Source: Pegoplata infirma
Taxonomy: Eukaryota; Arthropoda; Insecta; Diptera; Anthomyiidae
Direction: 5' to 3'
Assembly (NCBI GenBank): GCA_963921195.1
Contig: OY992537.1
Coordinates: forward strand, 207,517,736-207,581,735
Length of the DNA: 64,000 nt
Of this stretch, positions 22,985 to 33,759 are shown piece after piece. The notes under the pieces are model-generated. The model was not told where the DNA came from. It did no database searches and saw only the letters and a list, made by a program, of their open reading frames with translations. Every line of letters begins with the position of its first letter. The stretch's first letter is position 1. Made by a program: the position numbers and the translations under genes.

Positions 22985-23385
22985 ACGGGTTATAATGAAT
23001 TTTGCGGGTATTATGTAAATATCGCGAAGGTGGTTTCTAATCCGATTCCTTGGAGTAGTGGTTTGTGCATAAAAAATAAGAAAACCTGCCAAATTTCAAA
23101 ATGATCATTAGATTCATTAAAGCCAAATTCACAGGGGGCTTTTGTATGGGGGCTAGGGCTTAACGTGGACCTTTTTTTCAATTTCGATAGGCTTCTTCCT
23201 TAGATCAAAAGTTTCTTAATTTCAAGTCAATCGATTAAAAATTGTGACCTGTATCCTGCTTAAACCGTTTACATGGACAGACGGACAGAGGGACATTCCT
23301 TAATCGACTCAAAAAGTCATTCTAAGTTAATCGGAAAAAGGATACAGAATTTTTATACTTCATATTTTTTTAAGCAATTGTAAGA
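22985..23385 (+). mobile_element. GTCY-containing repeat, family D copy 1
   Basis: GCGGGTATTATGTAAATATC, then CTTTTGTATGGGGGCTAGGG, then ACCGTTTACATGGACAGACGG. The same order of blocks occurs at 27960-28620 (GCGAATATCGGGAAGGTTG, CTTTTGTATGGGGATAGGTC, ACCGTTTACATAGACAGACAG). It is a diverged mini-me-like family with its own body. Termini not resolved; no coding frame. Confidence 0.5.
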
Positions 23386-24949
23386 TAAATAGGTGTCACA
23401 AGTTTAATGACTTCAGCCAGTATATTGCTTCAGGTGAGATAATATATAACTGTTCAGGATAGCACTCGACAATTGTATATTATATGGTCTACCGATTAAG
23501 ATGGGTTGCCACACGCACAGCTGGTGTCATTTGCAAGTCCCCACTTCGTTAGGGATTCAGTTATTCAAACAAACATCAGCACAAACTTATTGTACCCTGT
23601 ACCACACAGAAGTGTAAGGTATAAAAATTAAAATCGGTCAAACCGTTTTCAAAATATCATTATTTGAATTTTTTAAAAATGGCGGTTTTTTCCAACGTTC
23701 AAGAAATCTTTAAAAAAAAATCTTAAGATTAATTTCACGGAGCTTGAGATGAACTTTCATTTTAAACAAGTGTGTACCAAATAGGATAACTTTAACACGC
23801 GACACCCGTAATTTTTAAAAAGTTCATCTCAAGTTTCATAAAAGTGTTAAGGTAAAGAAATTTTGAGTTTTTCTAAATCTCTTGAACGTAGCGTAGCGCA
23901 ATTCATATTATTGAACAATAAACTTTCCATTTTGCCCAAATTTCGTTCTCACAAACTTCAATGAACGTGGCAATTTGTAACCGACCTATATCATATTTTT
24001 GTGTTTGTTGTTTTAAAATGCGATTTTGAAAAATCGAAAATAAACAAAACAAAGTCCACCTTAGTTTGATATGTGATACTTGACGTATGAGTAATATTTA
24101 CATTTTCACATTATTCATACGCCTGGAAGCACTTTCTTAAAGCTTTTTAAATATAAAAAAAAAAAATATTTATATTTTAAATTAATACTTCCCCAACTTA
24201 AAAAACATTTTTCTCAAGTTTTGTTAAGATAACCTACATTTTCCTTTTTGTTTTTTTTTTTTTAATTTATATAATAAATTTTAACTTTCGCCTGTGTTTT
24301 TTTTTTTTCTCGAAACAAAACTTCTTAACTTGTCTTGTATGTCTCTGTTAGTACTTGTTGTATGTATTTATAAAATAAACTTAACAACTTTTTTTCTTCT
24401 TTATATTTTATTTTAGCATATAAAATCTATTTACTTGGCTAATTATGAAAATTATAGCGACAAACTTAGTCTCAAACAAGAAAAAAAATAAAGAAAAAAG
24501 TGGGAATTCTATATTCTATAGAAACTCTCCTTTATTTCTGTGTTATACAATGAAAAATTTTGTCCTGATTTCTTAGCATTTGTATAAATATTAAAGAAAA
24601 GAAAATTTGTGTCAAAATTATAATGCATGCATTAACACACAAATATTTGAATGAATGAATGACTGACTGACTGACTGACTGACGATGGGGAGGATACAAA
24701 AGGAATGGGGATAATAAAGTTTTAGTTTGATTTCACTATTAAAGACAACATTGTTTATAATAAAAAAAAGAAATACAACAAATTCAAAGAAAACTTGGTT
24801 TTGAAGGAAAAGTGTTTACCCAGAAATGAAATAGAATTACATTGGCAAAGGCGCCAGTTGGGTTTGTTGGCATTATTGTTAGAAAATAAGGTGACACTTC
24901 TTGTATAATGAAATAAAAAATTTAAAAAAAAATTTAAAAAAAAATTTAA
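23386..24949. other. AT-rich spacer with (GACT)n microsatellite
   Basis: No gene, RNA or TIR element was recognised. A short run of GACT units lies at 24662-24683. TACCCTGTACCACACAGAAG with GTGTAAGGTATAAAA (23592-23628) resembles an end of a GTCY-type repeat. Confidence 0.45.
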
Positions 24950-25440
24950 AATTCTGTCAAGTTTTTAGAACTTGAGGCATGATATAAAATCTTAGATTCA
25001 GACAAATTTTTATAATAGAAAATGATTTTTTTGCAGAATTCTCAGATTCTAAACCCATTTCCCTCAAAAAAAGAAACAGATTAAACCATTTTTCGAAAAA
25101 GTCAAAAATTTTCACAAAAACTTTTGAAGCATTTTTCATCCCACCTCAAAGTTTTGTCATATTGACCTCACATATAAAACTTACTCGAATTATCAAATAC
25201 GATTGAATAACTTTACTTAGATTCCAATACAGTCTTCGAAAAAAAATTCTGAAACATTTTCTCGCAATCAAAAGTTTTAACCTATTGGTCTCTCTTATAA
25301 AACTAACTAATAATATCCACAAAGTTCTCAGATTTTGGAACATTCTTCCTTAAGATTGTGTGTTACTTTTCTTCTTACCTTAAAGTGCCACCCTATTGGT
25401 CTCTCACATAAAACTAACGGGGCTAATCAAATATTTTTCT
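24950..25440. repeat. Degenerate ~115-120-bp tandem repeat
   Basis: Blocks reading AAGTTTTGTCATATTGACCTC, AAGTTTTAACCTATTGGTCTC and AAGTGCCACCCTATTGGTCTC, each followed by a -ATAAAACTAAC-like string, start near 25148, 25270 and 25381; a more diverged unit precedes them. The units also share CTCAGATTyTrrAAC. An old tandem array, non-coding in all frames. Confidence 0.5.
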
Positions 25441-25444
25441 ATAA

Positions 25445-25950
25445 TTTGTTGTTTCTATCAGAGTAAAAAGGGGGGAAACGAAAACGCAGTGGTTGGAGAA
25501 AGTTTAATGTAACTTCACTTTTGTTAAGTGGGTTATGATAATATTTAATATGATTTTTATTAATTAATTTAAGGCTTTTAACACAAATGCTTATAAAAAT
25601 CAATAGAAATATGAAAAAGGATGTATTTAAACATTTAATGGTTTTCTTAGAATTAATGGAAAATTATGAGAGAAAAAAATTGTTAGATTTATGCTAAAAC
25701 ACTAACTTTACGCTAAAACTTTAAATAAAACAAAATAAAGTTTTTTTTACATAATTTATTCCACCAGACATTTGGTTTTTGACCCATGATCTTCCGATTT
25801 TTGTTTTATTTTGCACATGGATTCTCAATTGAGTCATTTGGAGATTTTAATTGTCAAATAAAAAATATTCAGAAAACTCGCAGTTTTATTCACGAGTTTT
25901 GATTTTTTAAAAAGTAAAATTAAATTACTTTCGGTCGTGTTTTTTTTAAT
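25445..25950. other. AT-rich spacer, nothing recognised
   Basis: No inverted repeats or genes were found in this stretch. Confidence 0.4.
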
Positions 25951-25957
25951 ATATGGG

Positions 25958-26080
25958 GAATTCGCCCAGCCCAATCAACTGAAGCTATTGACTTGAAATT
26001 TGAATATAACTTTGCCTCCTGGCAATATAACTCACTAACAGGATTTCTAGAAATTCCGATTCGGAGGGGCTTAAAGGAGC
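25958..26080 (+). repeat. Helitron-family fragment
   Basis: CGCCCAGCCCAATCAACTGAAGC, then GACTTGAAATTTGAATATAAC and GCCTCCTGGCAATATA, lines up with the first 146-bp unit of the element at 34698-37903 (CGCCCAGCCCAAACCGCTGAAGC, GACTTGAAATTTGGACTG, CACCTCCCGGAATATA). Neither terminus is present. Confidence 0.6.
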
Positions 26081-26191
26081 ATAAAATGTATTTGGCCTAA
26101 GGTAGGCAGATATAAAATACATAACAAAATTTTATAATATCGGTAAAGCCCCTATGACACTAAATTTTTTTGTATTTAATTTTTTGTTTGT

Positions 26192-26618
26192 GGGTGCTGT
26201 GGCTTAGTGGTTAGCGCGTTGGACTACTAGCCAGCAAGCCTGGGTTCGATTCCCGGCTCAGGCAGAACAACATTTTTCAGATATTTATTGGTTGCTATTT
26301 ATAACTAATATCTATCGCAGCACCCTCCTTCGTTGATAAATAGCACTAAAAAACGTCAACGAAGTAAAATAATAAAATAATGGCTATTAAACACAGCTTC
26401 AAAAAAATAATTCGCCACATCAATAACAGTTGGCGATGCAACAACTGTACTCAAAATTATCAACAAGCGCAATTACAGTGTTGCCATACTGAAGCCCTTC
26501 TGTCTTTCAAATCTTTCATCTCTCTTCTATCCCCTTTCCGAAAGAAACATCACGGTTACATTAGTAATTGATAGGCAGCATTGCCTGAGTGTTGTTAAAA
26601 AAAAAAAAAAAAAAAAAA
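26192..26618 (+). mobile_element. tRNA-derived SINE
   Basis: The head contains a pol III A box, TGGCTTAGTGG (26200-26210), and a perfect B box, GGTTCGATTCC (26243-26253), 32 bases apart as in tRNA genes. D and T stems can be drawn, but the would-be acceptor ends (GGTGCTG and CTCAGGCA) do not pair, so it is not a functional tRNA. A ~330-bp unrelated body follows and the element closes with a 22-base poly(A) at 26597-26618. The 3' end has TGCCTGAG, the complement of CTCAGGCA in the head. Target duplication not found. A T5 run at 26271-26275 could terminate a short head-only transcript. Confidence 0.75.
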
Positions 26619-26635
26619 CAGCAAAAGAAGAAATG

Positions 26636-27957
26636 AACAAGTACACCGAGAAAAGTTTTACAGTAACTATTTACAGTTATTCAAAAAGTTTTTGGTTAAA
26701 GTTAATTTAAACGTTTTATCGTTTGTTTTTCAAAAAAACTAAAATATTGAAATATTCATACAGTTATTAAAACAATGAACTACAAAATTTACGGAAAAAT
26801 ATTTTTATCAGTTAAATTATTTGTGACTGATTATACCGTATAATTTTACAGAAGTACGAATTTTGTAGTTTGTTATTCAAAAAAAAAATATTTTTACTCC
26901 ACAAAATAAAAAATTGTAAACAGTTAAAATAACTGAAATATCATTTGTTTTTACGGAATATCTAGTCATTTATTAACGTTTAAAAATAACTGAAAAAGTA
27001 TGTTGTTTTAAATGAAATATATGTAGTCCGTTTTTTAAAAGGAAAAACGATTGTTTTAAACGTTTTTTCAGTTGAATTTACTTACAAAATATTCTGAGTG
27101 TAGAAAAGTTAAATTCGACTTGGCCGAATCTATGAATACCCTCCACTATGCCCTTCTTAAGTGATAGTAAATTTTCTAAAAAATAACATTTTTGGTTAGA
27201 AATATTTTTTTTTTTTGTAAAAAAACTTTTTTTTATTAATTTTTGAAAAAAAAAAAAAAATTACTAATTTTTTTTTAGAGTGTAAATTTTTTTTTTAATT
27301 GTAAAATTTTTTTTGAGTGTATTTTTTTTTTGTTTTAGTGTAAAAATATTTTTCAGTGACAAAAATACCTTGTAAAATATTTTTTGACTTACAAATGTTT
27401 TTAAAACATGCTTAACGGGTTTTCAACACGTGAATTTAAGGTGAAACTAATCTGAAATTTACGGTTTTGCTAATAACTTTTGAACCACTAGACCGATTTC
27501 GCCGAAATTTGAAACGAACCAGAGGAACGAAAAATATATATGCTACACTTCAGCACCCTCAGAATTGCCGTTCGAAAGTTACCGTTTATCTCGTAAATTC
27601 CAGAAAAACCCTTGCCGAAATTCACTCATTTGCTTATAACTTTTGAACCACTGGACCGATTTCGCTAAATTGCAATACCAACCTGACCAGTTAAATGTCC
27701 AACATATATGCCAAACTTCAGGAGCCTCCGTAAAGTCTTTCAAAAGTTAGCATGTTTTCAAAAGACAGACAGACAGACAGACAGACGGACAGACGGACAA
27801 ACGGACGGACGGACGGACATCGCTAGATCGTCTTAAAATCGATCGAGGACCATGAATATATATACTTTATGGGGTCCTAGACCAATATTTCGAGGTGTTA
27901 CAAACGGAATGACAAACTTATATATACCTTCTATCACTAGAGTGGAGGGCATAAAGA
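26636..27957 (+). mobile_element. mini-me / INE-1-like repeat, copy 2 (split by a MITE)
   Basis: GAACAAG before the MITE joins GAAAAGTTAAATTCGACTTGG after it, matching the uninterrupted 57488-58735 copy. Then follow TACCCTCCACTATGCC, TTTTGAGTGTA-type units, AACTTTTGAACCACTAGACC, (ACAG)n/(GGAC)n at 27769-27818, ATCGCTAGATCGTCTTAAAA, ATATACTTTATGGGGTCCTA and GTGGAGGGCATAAA. Full-length apart from the insertion; non-coding. Confidence 0.8.
26644..27100. mobile_element. MITE with TA duplication inside the mini-me-like copy
   Basis: The left end CACCGAGAAAAGTTTTACAGTAAC pairs with the right end ACTTACAAAATATTCTGAGTG. TA borders both sides (26642-26643, 27101-27102). The paralogue at 57488 reads AACAAGTAGAAAAG with a single TA, an empty-site control. 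Internal ACAGTTA/TAACTG and AAACGTTTT words repeat in both orientations. Non-coding. Confidence 0.75.
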
Positions 27958-27959
27958 TA

Positions 27960-28620
27960 TATGTAGCCTGACCGACTATTTGGCACCAAATAATACCCTA
28001 CACCAGAGTTTACCGGAAATATGGTCCCAAGTTTAAACATGGACCGATTGAATATGTGTATTCTGTAATATTTTTTAAAAGTGTAAAAAGGCTTCTGTTT
28101 GCTGTCAATAAACCGATTTACCTAAATATCGGGCGAAATTTTTACATGAGGCCCAAGTCCAAAAATGCATCGATTATAATCGGATTTTCGATTATAATTT
28201 ACTAAAGTTCGAGTTAAACACATACAAAAAAATTTTACTTAAATATTTTCTATTTTCATGAAATTTGAGAGATTTATGCGAATATCGGGAAGGTTGTTTG
28301 TATGGGGCTTCAAGAAGAACTGGTCCGATTCTTAAAATTCGGAATAGTGATTTGTGAATACAACATATGCTTACCTGTCTAATTTCGAAAGAATGTATAT
28401 TATAATACGGTTATTATAGTCATTTGAGCCAAAATTAAAGAGGACTTTTGTATGGGGATAGGTCTTAATATGAACCGATTTGTTTCCAATTTCAATAGGA
28501 TTCGTCCTTGGACCAAGAGAGGCCTAAGTTTCAAGTTAATAGAAAAACTTGAAACGGTGTTAACGCGACCTGTATCGTGTTTACACCGTTTACATAGACA
28601 GACAGACGGACAAAATTTTT
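27960..28620 (+). mobile_element. GTCY-containing repeat, family D copy 2
   Basis: Begins near TTTGGCACCAAATAATACCC, continues through ATGGTCCCAAGTTTAAACAT, GCGAATATCGGGAAGGTTG, GGACTTTTGTATGGGGATAGG and ends around ACATAGACAGACAGACGGAC. Homologous to 22985-23385 over its second half. The 92- and 64-codon open frames on opposite strands are incidental. Confidence 0.5.
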
Positions 28621-28828
28621 TTTTTTTTACAAACTTTTTTTTATAAATTTTTTCTTCATCAAAAAAAAATTTTATCAAATTTTCTTATTTTATCAATTTT
28701 TTTTTTTAAATTTTCTTTCATAAAATGAAAGTTTTCCTTCATAAAAAAAAATCATATTTTTTTAAAATTTTTTTTTTCTAATTTTTTCACCAAAGCTACT
28801 TTTTTACTTAAAATTATTCAAATTAAAG

Positions 28829-29349
28829 ATGCGCTCGTGACACGAATTTTTTGTGATTCACGTGATTCACGCGTGAATCAAGCATGATCGTGAGTGAAAC
28901 TTATTTTTAAAAACGTGATCGTGAGCGCGCGTGATTAGAAAAAATAATTTCGTGCGTTAGCGTGCGCGAGTAACTTTTTTCTCGTGAGTTTGCGTGATTG
29001 TTTTGTGCTGTCTGAAATAGAAAACAAGTAAGAAAATTGTCATCATATTGAATTTAGAGGGTAACTAAACCAAATTTTGATTAAAATAAATGTTTATGAT
29101 TTTTTTTAGAAATTTAAGGTTTTTTTTGTGCAAGAAATCGAAAAAGTTAAACAAAAAATTGTGTATTTTAATTTCGTTAGTCTTCGTGAGCGTGAGTATT
29201 TTGTGAGCGTAAGAAAAAATTTAGTTACTCACGTGAGCGTGCGTGAACGTGAGCAGAAAAAAGAAATTTGGTGCGTGATCGTGCGTGAGCAATATTTTTA
29301 TTTCGTGAGCGTGAGTGTGCGTGAGTCAAAATTCACTCACGCGCCCATC
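28829..29349. mobile_element. CGTGAG-family element
   Basis: The left end GATGCGCTCGTGACACG mirrors the right end TTCACTCACGCGCCCATC. The interior is a mosaic of GTGAGCGTGAGT, GTGCGTGA and CACGTGATTCACG words. Length about 520 bp. No exact target duplication was seen. The 76-codon frame (29128-29358) simply translates the repeat. Confidence 0.6.
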
Positions 29350-29650
29350 AAATTTTAAGTTTTTATGCATTTTTTTACATAAAAAAGTAAATTTAGTTAT
29401 TCAATTTATGTTTTTTACTTATTTTTTGTTAATAAAATAGTAGTATTATTTATTTTATTTTGAAGTTTTTTATACGAATTGTTTATTTTTTGGTTAATAA
29501 AAATATTTTAAATAGCCACTTTTTTATTCGTTATTCTCATCGATTTCATTGAACGAACTAAAACAATTATTTGAATTATTCGAACAAAGTCGAAAGGCGA
29601 ATAATGGACAACTCTAGTAAAAATACTTTTTTGCACTTAAATAATACAAT

Positions 29651-32600
29651 AGGGGTGGGATAGTGCACGAGTTTTCGATTTCGACACGCTAGAACCGCTT
29701 ATTTTGTGAGGTTCGTAAAAAAAATGCATGGGCCAAAAAATGGGGCAGATCGGATAGGATCTAGGGGTCGCTCATCGGGGTCAAAGTTGGGCGAAGAGGG
29801 GAAAAAATCCACAAAAAGGCCCCAAACTCCCCTGGTTTTGCTCCTAGAGGGGTCAAATGTGAGACCGGCCCCCATTATTTTTTCCCCCTGAACACTTTTG
29901 CCAAACATACCTAAGCCCTATCTCCAATCCCTAAGGGGGGTCCCATACAAAGGTTCAATTTTAAAAAAATCTTGCTCCTACCGCTCTAGCCGTCCTAGAA
30001 GTCACCCTAGAGGAATCAAATGTATGGCCGACCCCCAATATTTTTTCAACCCCAACATTTTCTTAGAACATACCTACCCCCTATCTTCAATCCTTAGGGT
30101 GGTCCCCATGCATTTTTTTTTTATTTTTTCTTAAATTGTCATATTAAATCAGCTCCTACCGGTCCAATGGTGCCTCCTAGAGGGGTCATTATCAAGACCA
30201 ACCCCCATTAATTTTTAGCCCCCAACACTTCTTCTGAACATACCAATTCCATATCTCCAATTCCTAAGGGGTCTCCCACACAAAACGACATTTTTGTAAA
30301 TCTTGCTCCCACCGCTCTAACTATCGCAGGGGTGACCCTAGAGAAGTTTAATGTGTGACCGACCCCCAATATTTTTTCAGCCCCAACATTTTCCCCAAAC
30401 AAACCTACCCTCTATTTTTAAGCCTTAAGGGTGTCCCCACACATTTTTTTTTTTTTTTTTAATTTTTTTTTATAAAATTTGCGCCTACCGCTCCCACTGT
30501 GCCTTTTAGGGACGGGAAATGCAGGCTGACCCCCACTAATTTTTGCCCCCTACATTTTTTCTGAACATACCTACGCCGTATTAACACTTTGTAGGGGTGC
30601 TCCCCTGGGGAAAACTAAGTGTTTGAAACCAAATTCGGCAAAACGTCTGGACCAGGAGTGCTAATGTTTGCGCGTTTTAAAGAGCAGTGGGAAAATATAA
30701 AAGACAAACCGTACAGTCTTGGCATATAAGATGAGGAAGAGGCAGGCAACATACCAGCTCAAGTCCAAACTGACATCAGGTTGTTTTGTTGGGCTCAAAT
30801 AAAAGAAAAGCAACCCAGAGACGACTACAAGGAGTTTCTTGAAATTGTTTTATTATACCTTGGCGAAAATATTCCTAATAAGCATTTTAGCCCACCAGGA
30901 CCCATCAGTCATGCTCGATGGATGGCAAAAGGCATATATTGCCTAAAAATGTTTTTGTTCCGAAAATATATCGGTTTGGCCAAAAAAGAATTAAATGCAC
31001 TTCTTGATGTGACCGTTTTCATCATAACAATTTACGTAAAAGCTTGGTTTAGCGCTACCAAAGCAATAGAAGCTCCAAATAATGATTTGAATTTTTTGAA
31101 AGCGATTGCCAATTATGCTTCGATTGATAAGATTCTGTCGCAACGATTGGTCAAGAGATTCTGTGGACATCTCTGGTATCTCAGTGGCGAAGATGTTGCT
31201 CTCGCACTATTTGATCCGAATATCTCTTGTGAAATAAAACGAAAAATGTCGAATGCAATTCGTATATTTGAAGAAGAGAAAGAGGAATAGGAGGAAGAGT
31301 TATCTGACGATGAGATGGACGAATCGTCTAACGAAGACAGCGAGGAAGAAGAGGACGATGATATCGGAGAAGAAGATGCCTCAGAGGATAGCGGCGACAG
31401 TAGCAACAAGGATTATAATCCTACAGTACATGTTGTTGGATTCGAAGGTGTGAAAAGAATTAACATGGCATCGAAACAAGTGAATCAAGAACTCATGAAA
31501 ACTGATTTAAGCCACTACGTCACACCTGAGACTCCAAAACTTTTTGCACGCTTCGGAATAACAACCATTTCATTGCTTCCGATCCAAATACTTGGGAAAA
31601 TCGTCAGGACTACCATCGAGCGCTGCAAATATTACGTAAATTACATGTTGTCAACGACGCTGCCGAAAGAGGCGTAAAATTAATAGAAGACTATAACAAC
31701 GTGTTGTGCCGTAACGAGGAGGAAAAAATAGTTTTGCTTCAGGTCGTGGCCGAAAATCGGAAACAATATCCATCACACGATAAAAATAAATTAATTTGAT
31801 TTATAGTTATATTATTTATAATTTTTTATTATTTTCAAGTTAAAAAAATATTTTTTTACGCTTAACAAAAGTTACTATTAAATTACAAATTAAAGACCTC
31901 GGATTTCTCGATAAAATAAATAAAAAAATTGTGGGGTAACACCTTGAAGATAGAGGGTAGGTATGTTTGAAGAAAATGTTTTGGCTAAAAAAAATTATGG
32001 GCAGGTCATACATTTGACTTCTCTACATACATTACTAATTTAGTTTTCCCCAGGGGAGCACCCATACAAAGTGGAAATACGGCGTAGGTATGTTCAGAAA
32101 AAATGTAGGGGGCAAAAATTAATGGGGGTCAGTCTGCATTTACCGTTCCTAAAAGGCAGAATGGGAGCGGTAGGCGCAGATTTTATAAAAAAAAAAATTA
32201 AAAAATAAAAAAAATGTGTGGGGACACCCTTAAGGCTTTAAAATAAAGGGTAGGTTTGTTTGGGGAAAATGTTGGGGCTGAAAAAATATTGGGGGTCGGT
32301 CACATATTTAACTTCTCTAGGTTCACCCCTGCGATAGTTAGAGCGGTGGGACCAAGTTTTACAAAAATGTCATTTTGTGTGGGAGACCCCTTAGGAATTG
32401 GAGATATGGAATTGGTATGTTCAGAAGAAGTATTGGGGGCTAAAAATTAATGGGGGTTGGTCTTGATAATGACCCCTCTAGGAGGCACCATTGAACCGGT
32501 AGGAGCTGATTTAATATGACAATTTATGAAAAAATAAAAAAAAATGTATGGGGACCACCCTAAGGATTGAAGATAGGGGGTAGGTATGTTCTAAGAAAAT

Positions 32601-33018
32601 GTTGGGGTTGAAAAAATATTGGGGGTCGGTCATACATTTGATTCCTCTAGGGTGACTTCTAGGACAGCTAGAGCGGTAGGAGCAAGATTTTTTAAAAATC
32701 TAACCTTTGTATGGGACCCCCCTTAGGGATTGGAGATAGGGCTTAGGTATGTTTGGCAAAAGTGTTCAGGGGGAAAAAATAATGGGGGCCGGTCTCACAT
32801 TTGACCACTCTAGGAGCAAAACCAGGGGAGTTTTGGGGCTTTTTGTGGATTTTTTCCCCTCTACGCCCAACTTTGACCCCGATGAGCGACCCCTAGATCC
32901 TATCCGACCTCCCCCATTTTTTGGCTCATACACTTTTTTTACCAACCTCACAAAATGAGCGGTTCTAGCGCTTCCAAATATTGCTGCTTAAAATCTCACA
33001 CAACACTATCCCACCCTT
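29651..33018. mobile_element. Fold-back / MULE-like element, ~970-bp TIRs, 11-bp TSD
   Basis: The termini are AGGGGTGGGATAGTG and CACTATCCCACCCTT, flanked by the identical 11-mer AATAATACAAT at 29640-29650 and 33019-33029. The terminal repeats extend to about 30618 on the left and 32040 on the right (CTCCCCTGGGGAAAACTAA and its complement). They are built of alternating sub-repeats containing GGTAGGTATGTT and GGGGGTCGGTCA. Between them lies one broken ORF. Long TIRs made of sub-repeats and a 9-11-bp duplication recall Foldback/Mutator-like elements; the assignment is inference. Confidence 0.8.
30619..31799 (+). pseudogene. Decayed element-borne protein of an uncharacterised family
   Basis: One frame is open from 30619 apart from TAA at 30727-30729 and TAG at 31288-31290; a -1/+2 frameshift between about 31555 and 31571 moves the C-terminal part to another frame that ends in TGA at 31797-31799. 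In order: a basic N-terminal piece (FARFKEQWENIKDKPYSLGI), DYKEFLEIVLLYLGE, HARWMAKGIYCLKMFLFR, HLWYLSGEDVALALFD, an acidic D/E/S-rich linker at about 31290-31400, then (after the shift) VVNDAAERGVKLIEDYN and LLQVVAENRKQYP. From memory this order resembles a repeated, uncharacterised protein of cnidarian and arthropod genomes; I know no enzymatic assignment. It is the only internal gene of the long-TIR element, so a role in mobility is the natural guess. No start codon can be fixed because the region upstream enters the TIR. Confidence 0.75.
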
Positions 33019-33059
33019 AATAATACAATCATTTACCACATTTACAGCTCTTTCGGTTT

Positions 33060-33275
33060 GAAAAGCAAGTTTTTGATGAAAAAAAATTTATGAAAAAAAA
33101 TTTTTTTGTGAAAAATAATGATGTAACGTTATGTTTACCAGCTGGTGAAAAACCTTTTTATTCACCAGCTAGTAAATTATTATCCAAGTTACAAATCAAA
33201 GTTCCAAACCTTTTTGGTTTTTAGAAAATGAAAACAGTAATTCTTATTTTCTTTTTTGTTAATCGTTAGCTTTTA
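33060..33275. repeat. Half copy of the TTCACCAGCTGGTGAA element
   Basis: GATGAAAAAAAATTTATG, then GTTTACCAGCTGGTGAAAAACC and GAAAATGAAAACAGTAATTCTTA follow the same order as 20640-20835. The mirrored half is missing; sequence resembling a mini-me core (TAAACCTTATTAGGTCTTGAACC) follows at 33315. Confidence 0.5.
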
Positions 33276-33418
33276 TAGTCAGTATATAGCCAGAGTGTCT
33301 TAGAAATGGATCAATAATATATAAACCTTATTAGGTCTTGAACCGATATTTCTATTCATTTTGCATGGAATGGCAAATGAACATATTATGTTTTTTAGAA
33401 AAACTTTGCTTTGGCACG

Positions 33419-33752
33419 TAGAGATGCGCGTGTGACTGACTTTTTACTCAAACTCACTCACAATCACGAAATTAAATTTAATACAATTTACACTTACGTG
33501 CACTCAAACAAAAAAATTTTTTTTAGCTAAATTTAATGTTTTGCCAAATTTTTTGCTTTTTTCGGGAAAAAATTTAAATTTTAGACAAATTTTTTCGGGA
33601 CGAAAGGAAATATGAAGTGAAAACAAATCACGCAAATAAATCGACTCACGCAAATCTACTCACGGAAATATCTTACTCATGCACACTCACTCGCGCAATA
33701 TTATTTTAAACGTGAACCACGTATGCATTAATCGCTCATGTGCCCATCTCTA
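33419..33752. mobile_element. CGTGAG-family hAT-like MITE, 8-bp TSD (7/8)
   Basis: The ends are TAGAGATGCGCGTG and CATGTGCCCATCTCTA; the flanks TTGGCACG (33411-33418) and TTGGCAAG (33753-33760) match at 7 of 8 positions. The interior has ACTCACTCACAATCACG and ACTCACGCAAATC words. TAGAG plus an 8-bp duplication fits the hAT superfamily. 334 bp, non-coding. Confidence 0.7.
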
Positions 33753-33759
33753 TTGGCAA

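Noticed and set aside
26192..26265. Functional tRNA gene
   Set aside because: A and B boxes are excellent, but the acceptor stem does not pair, the anticodon loop would have eight bases, and a SINE body with poly(A) follows.
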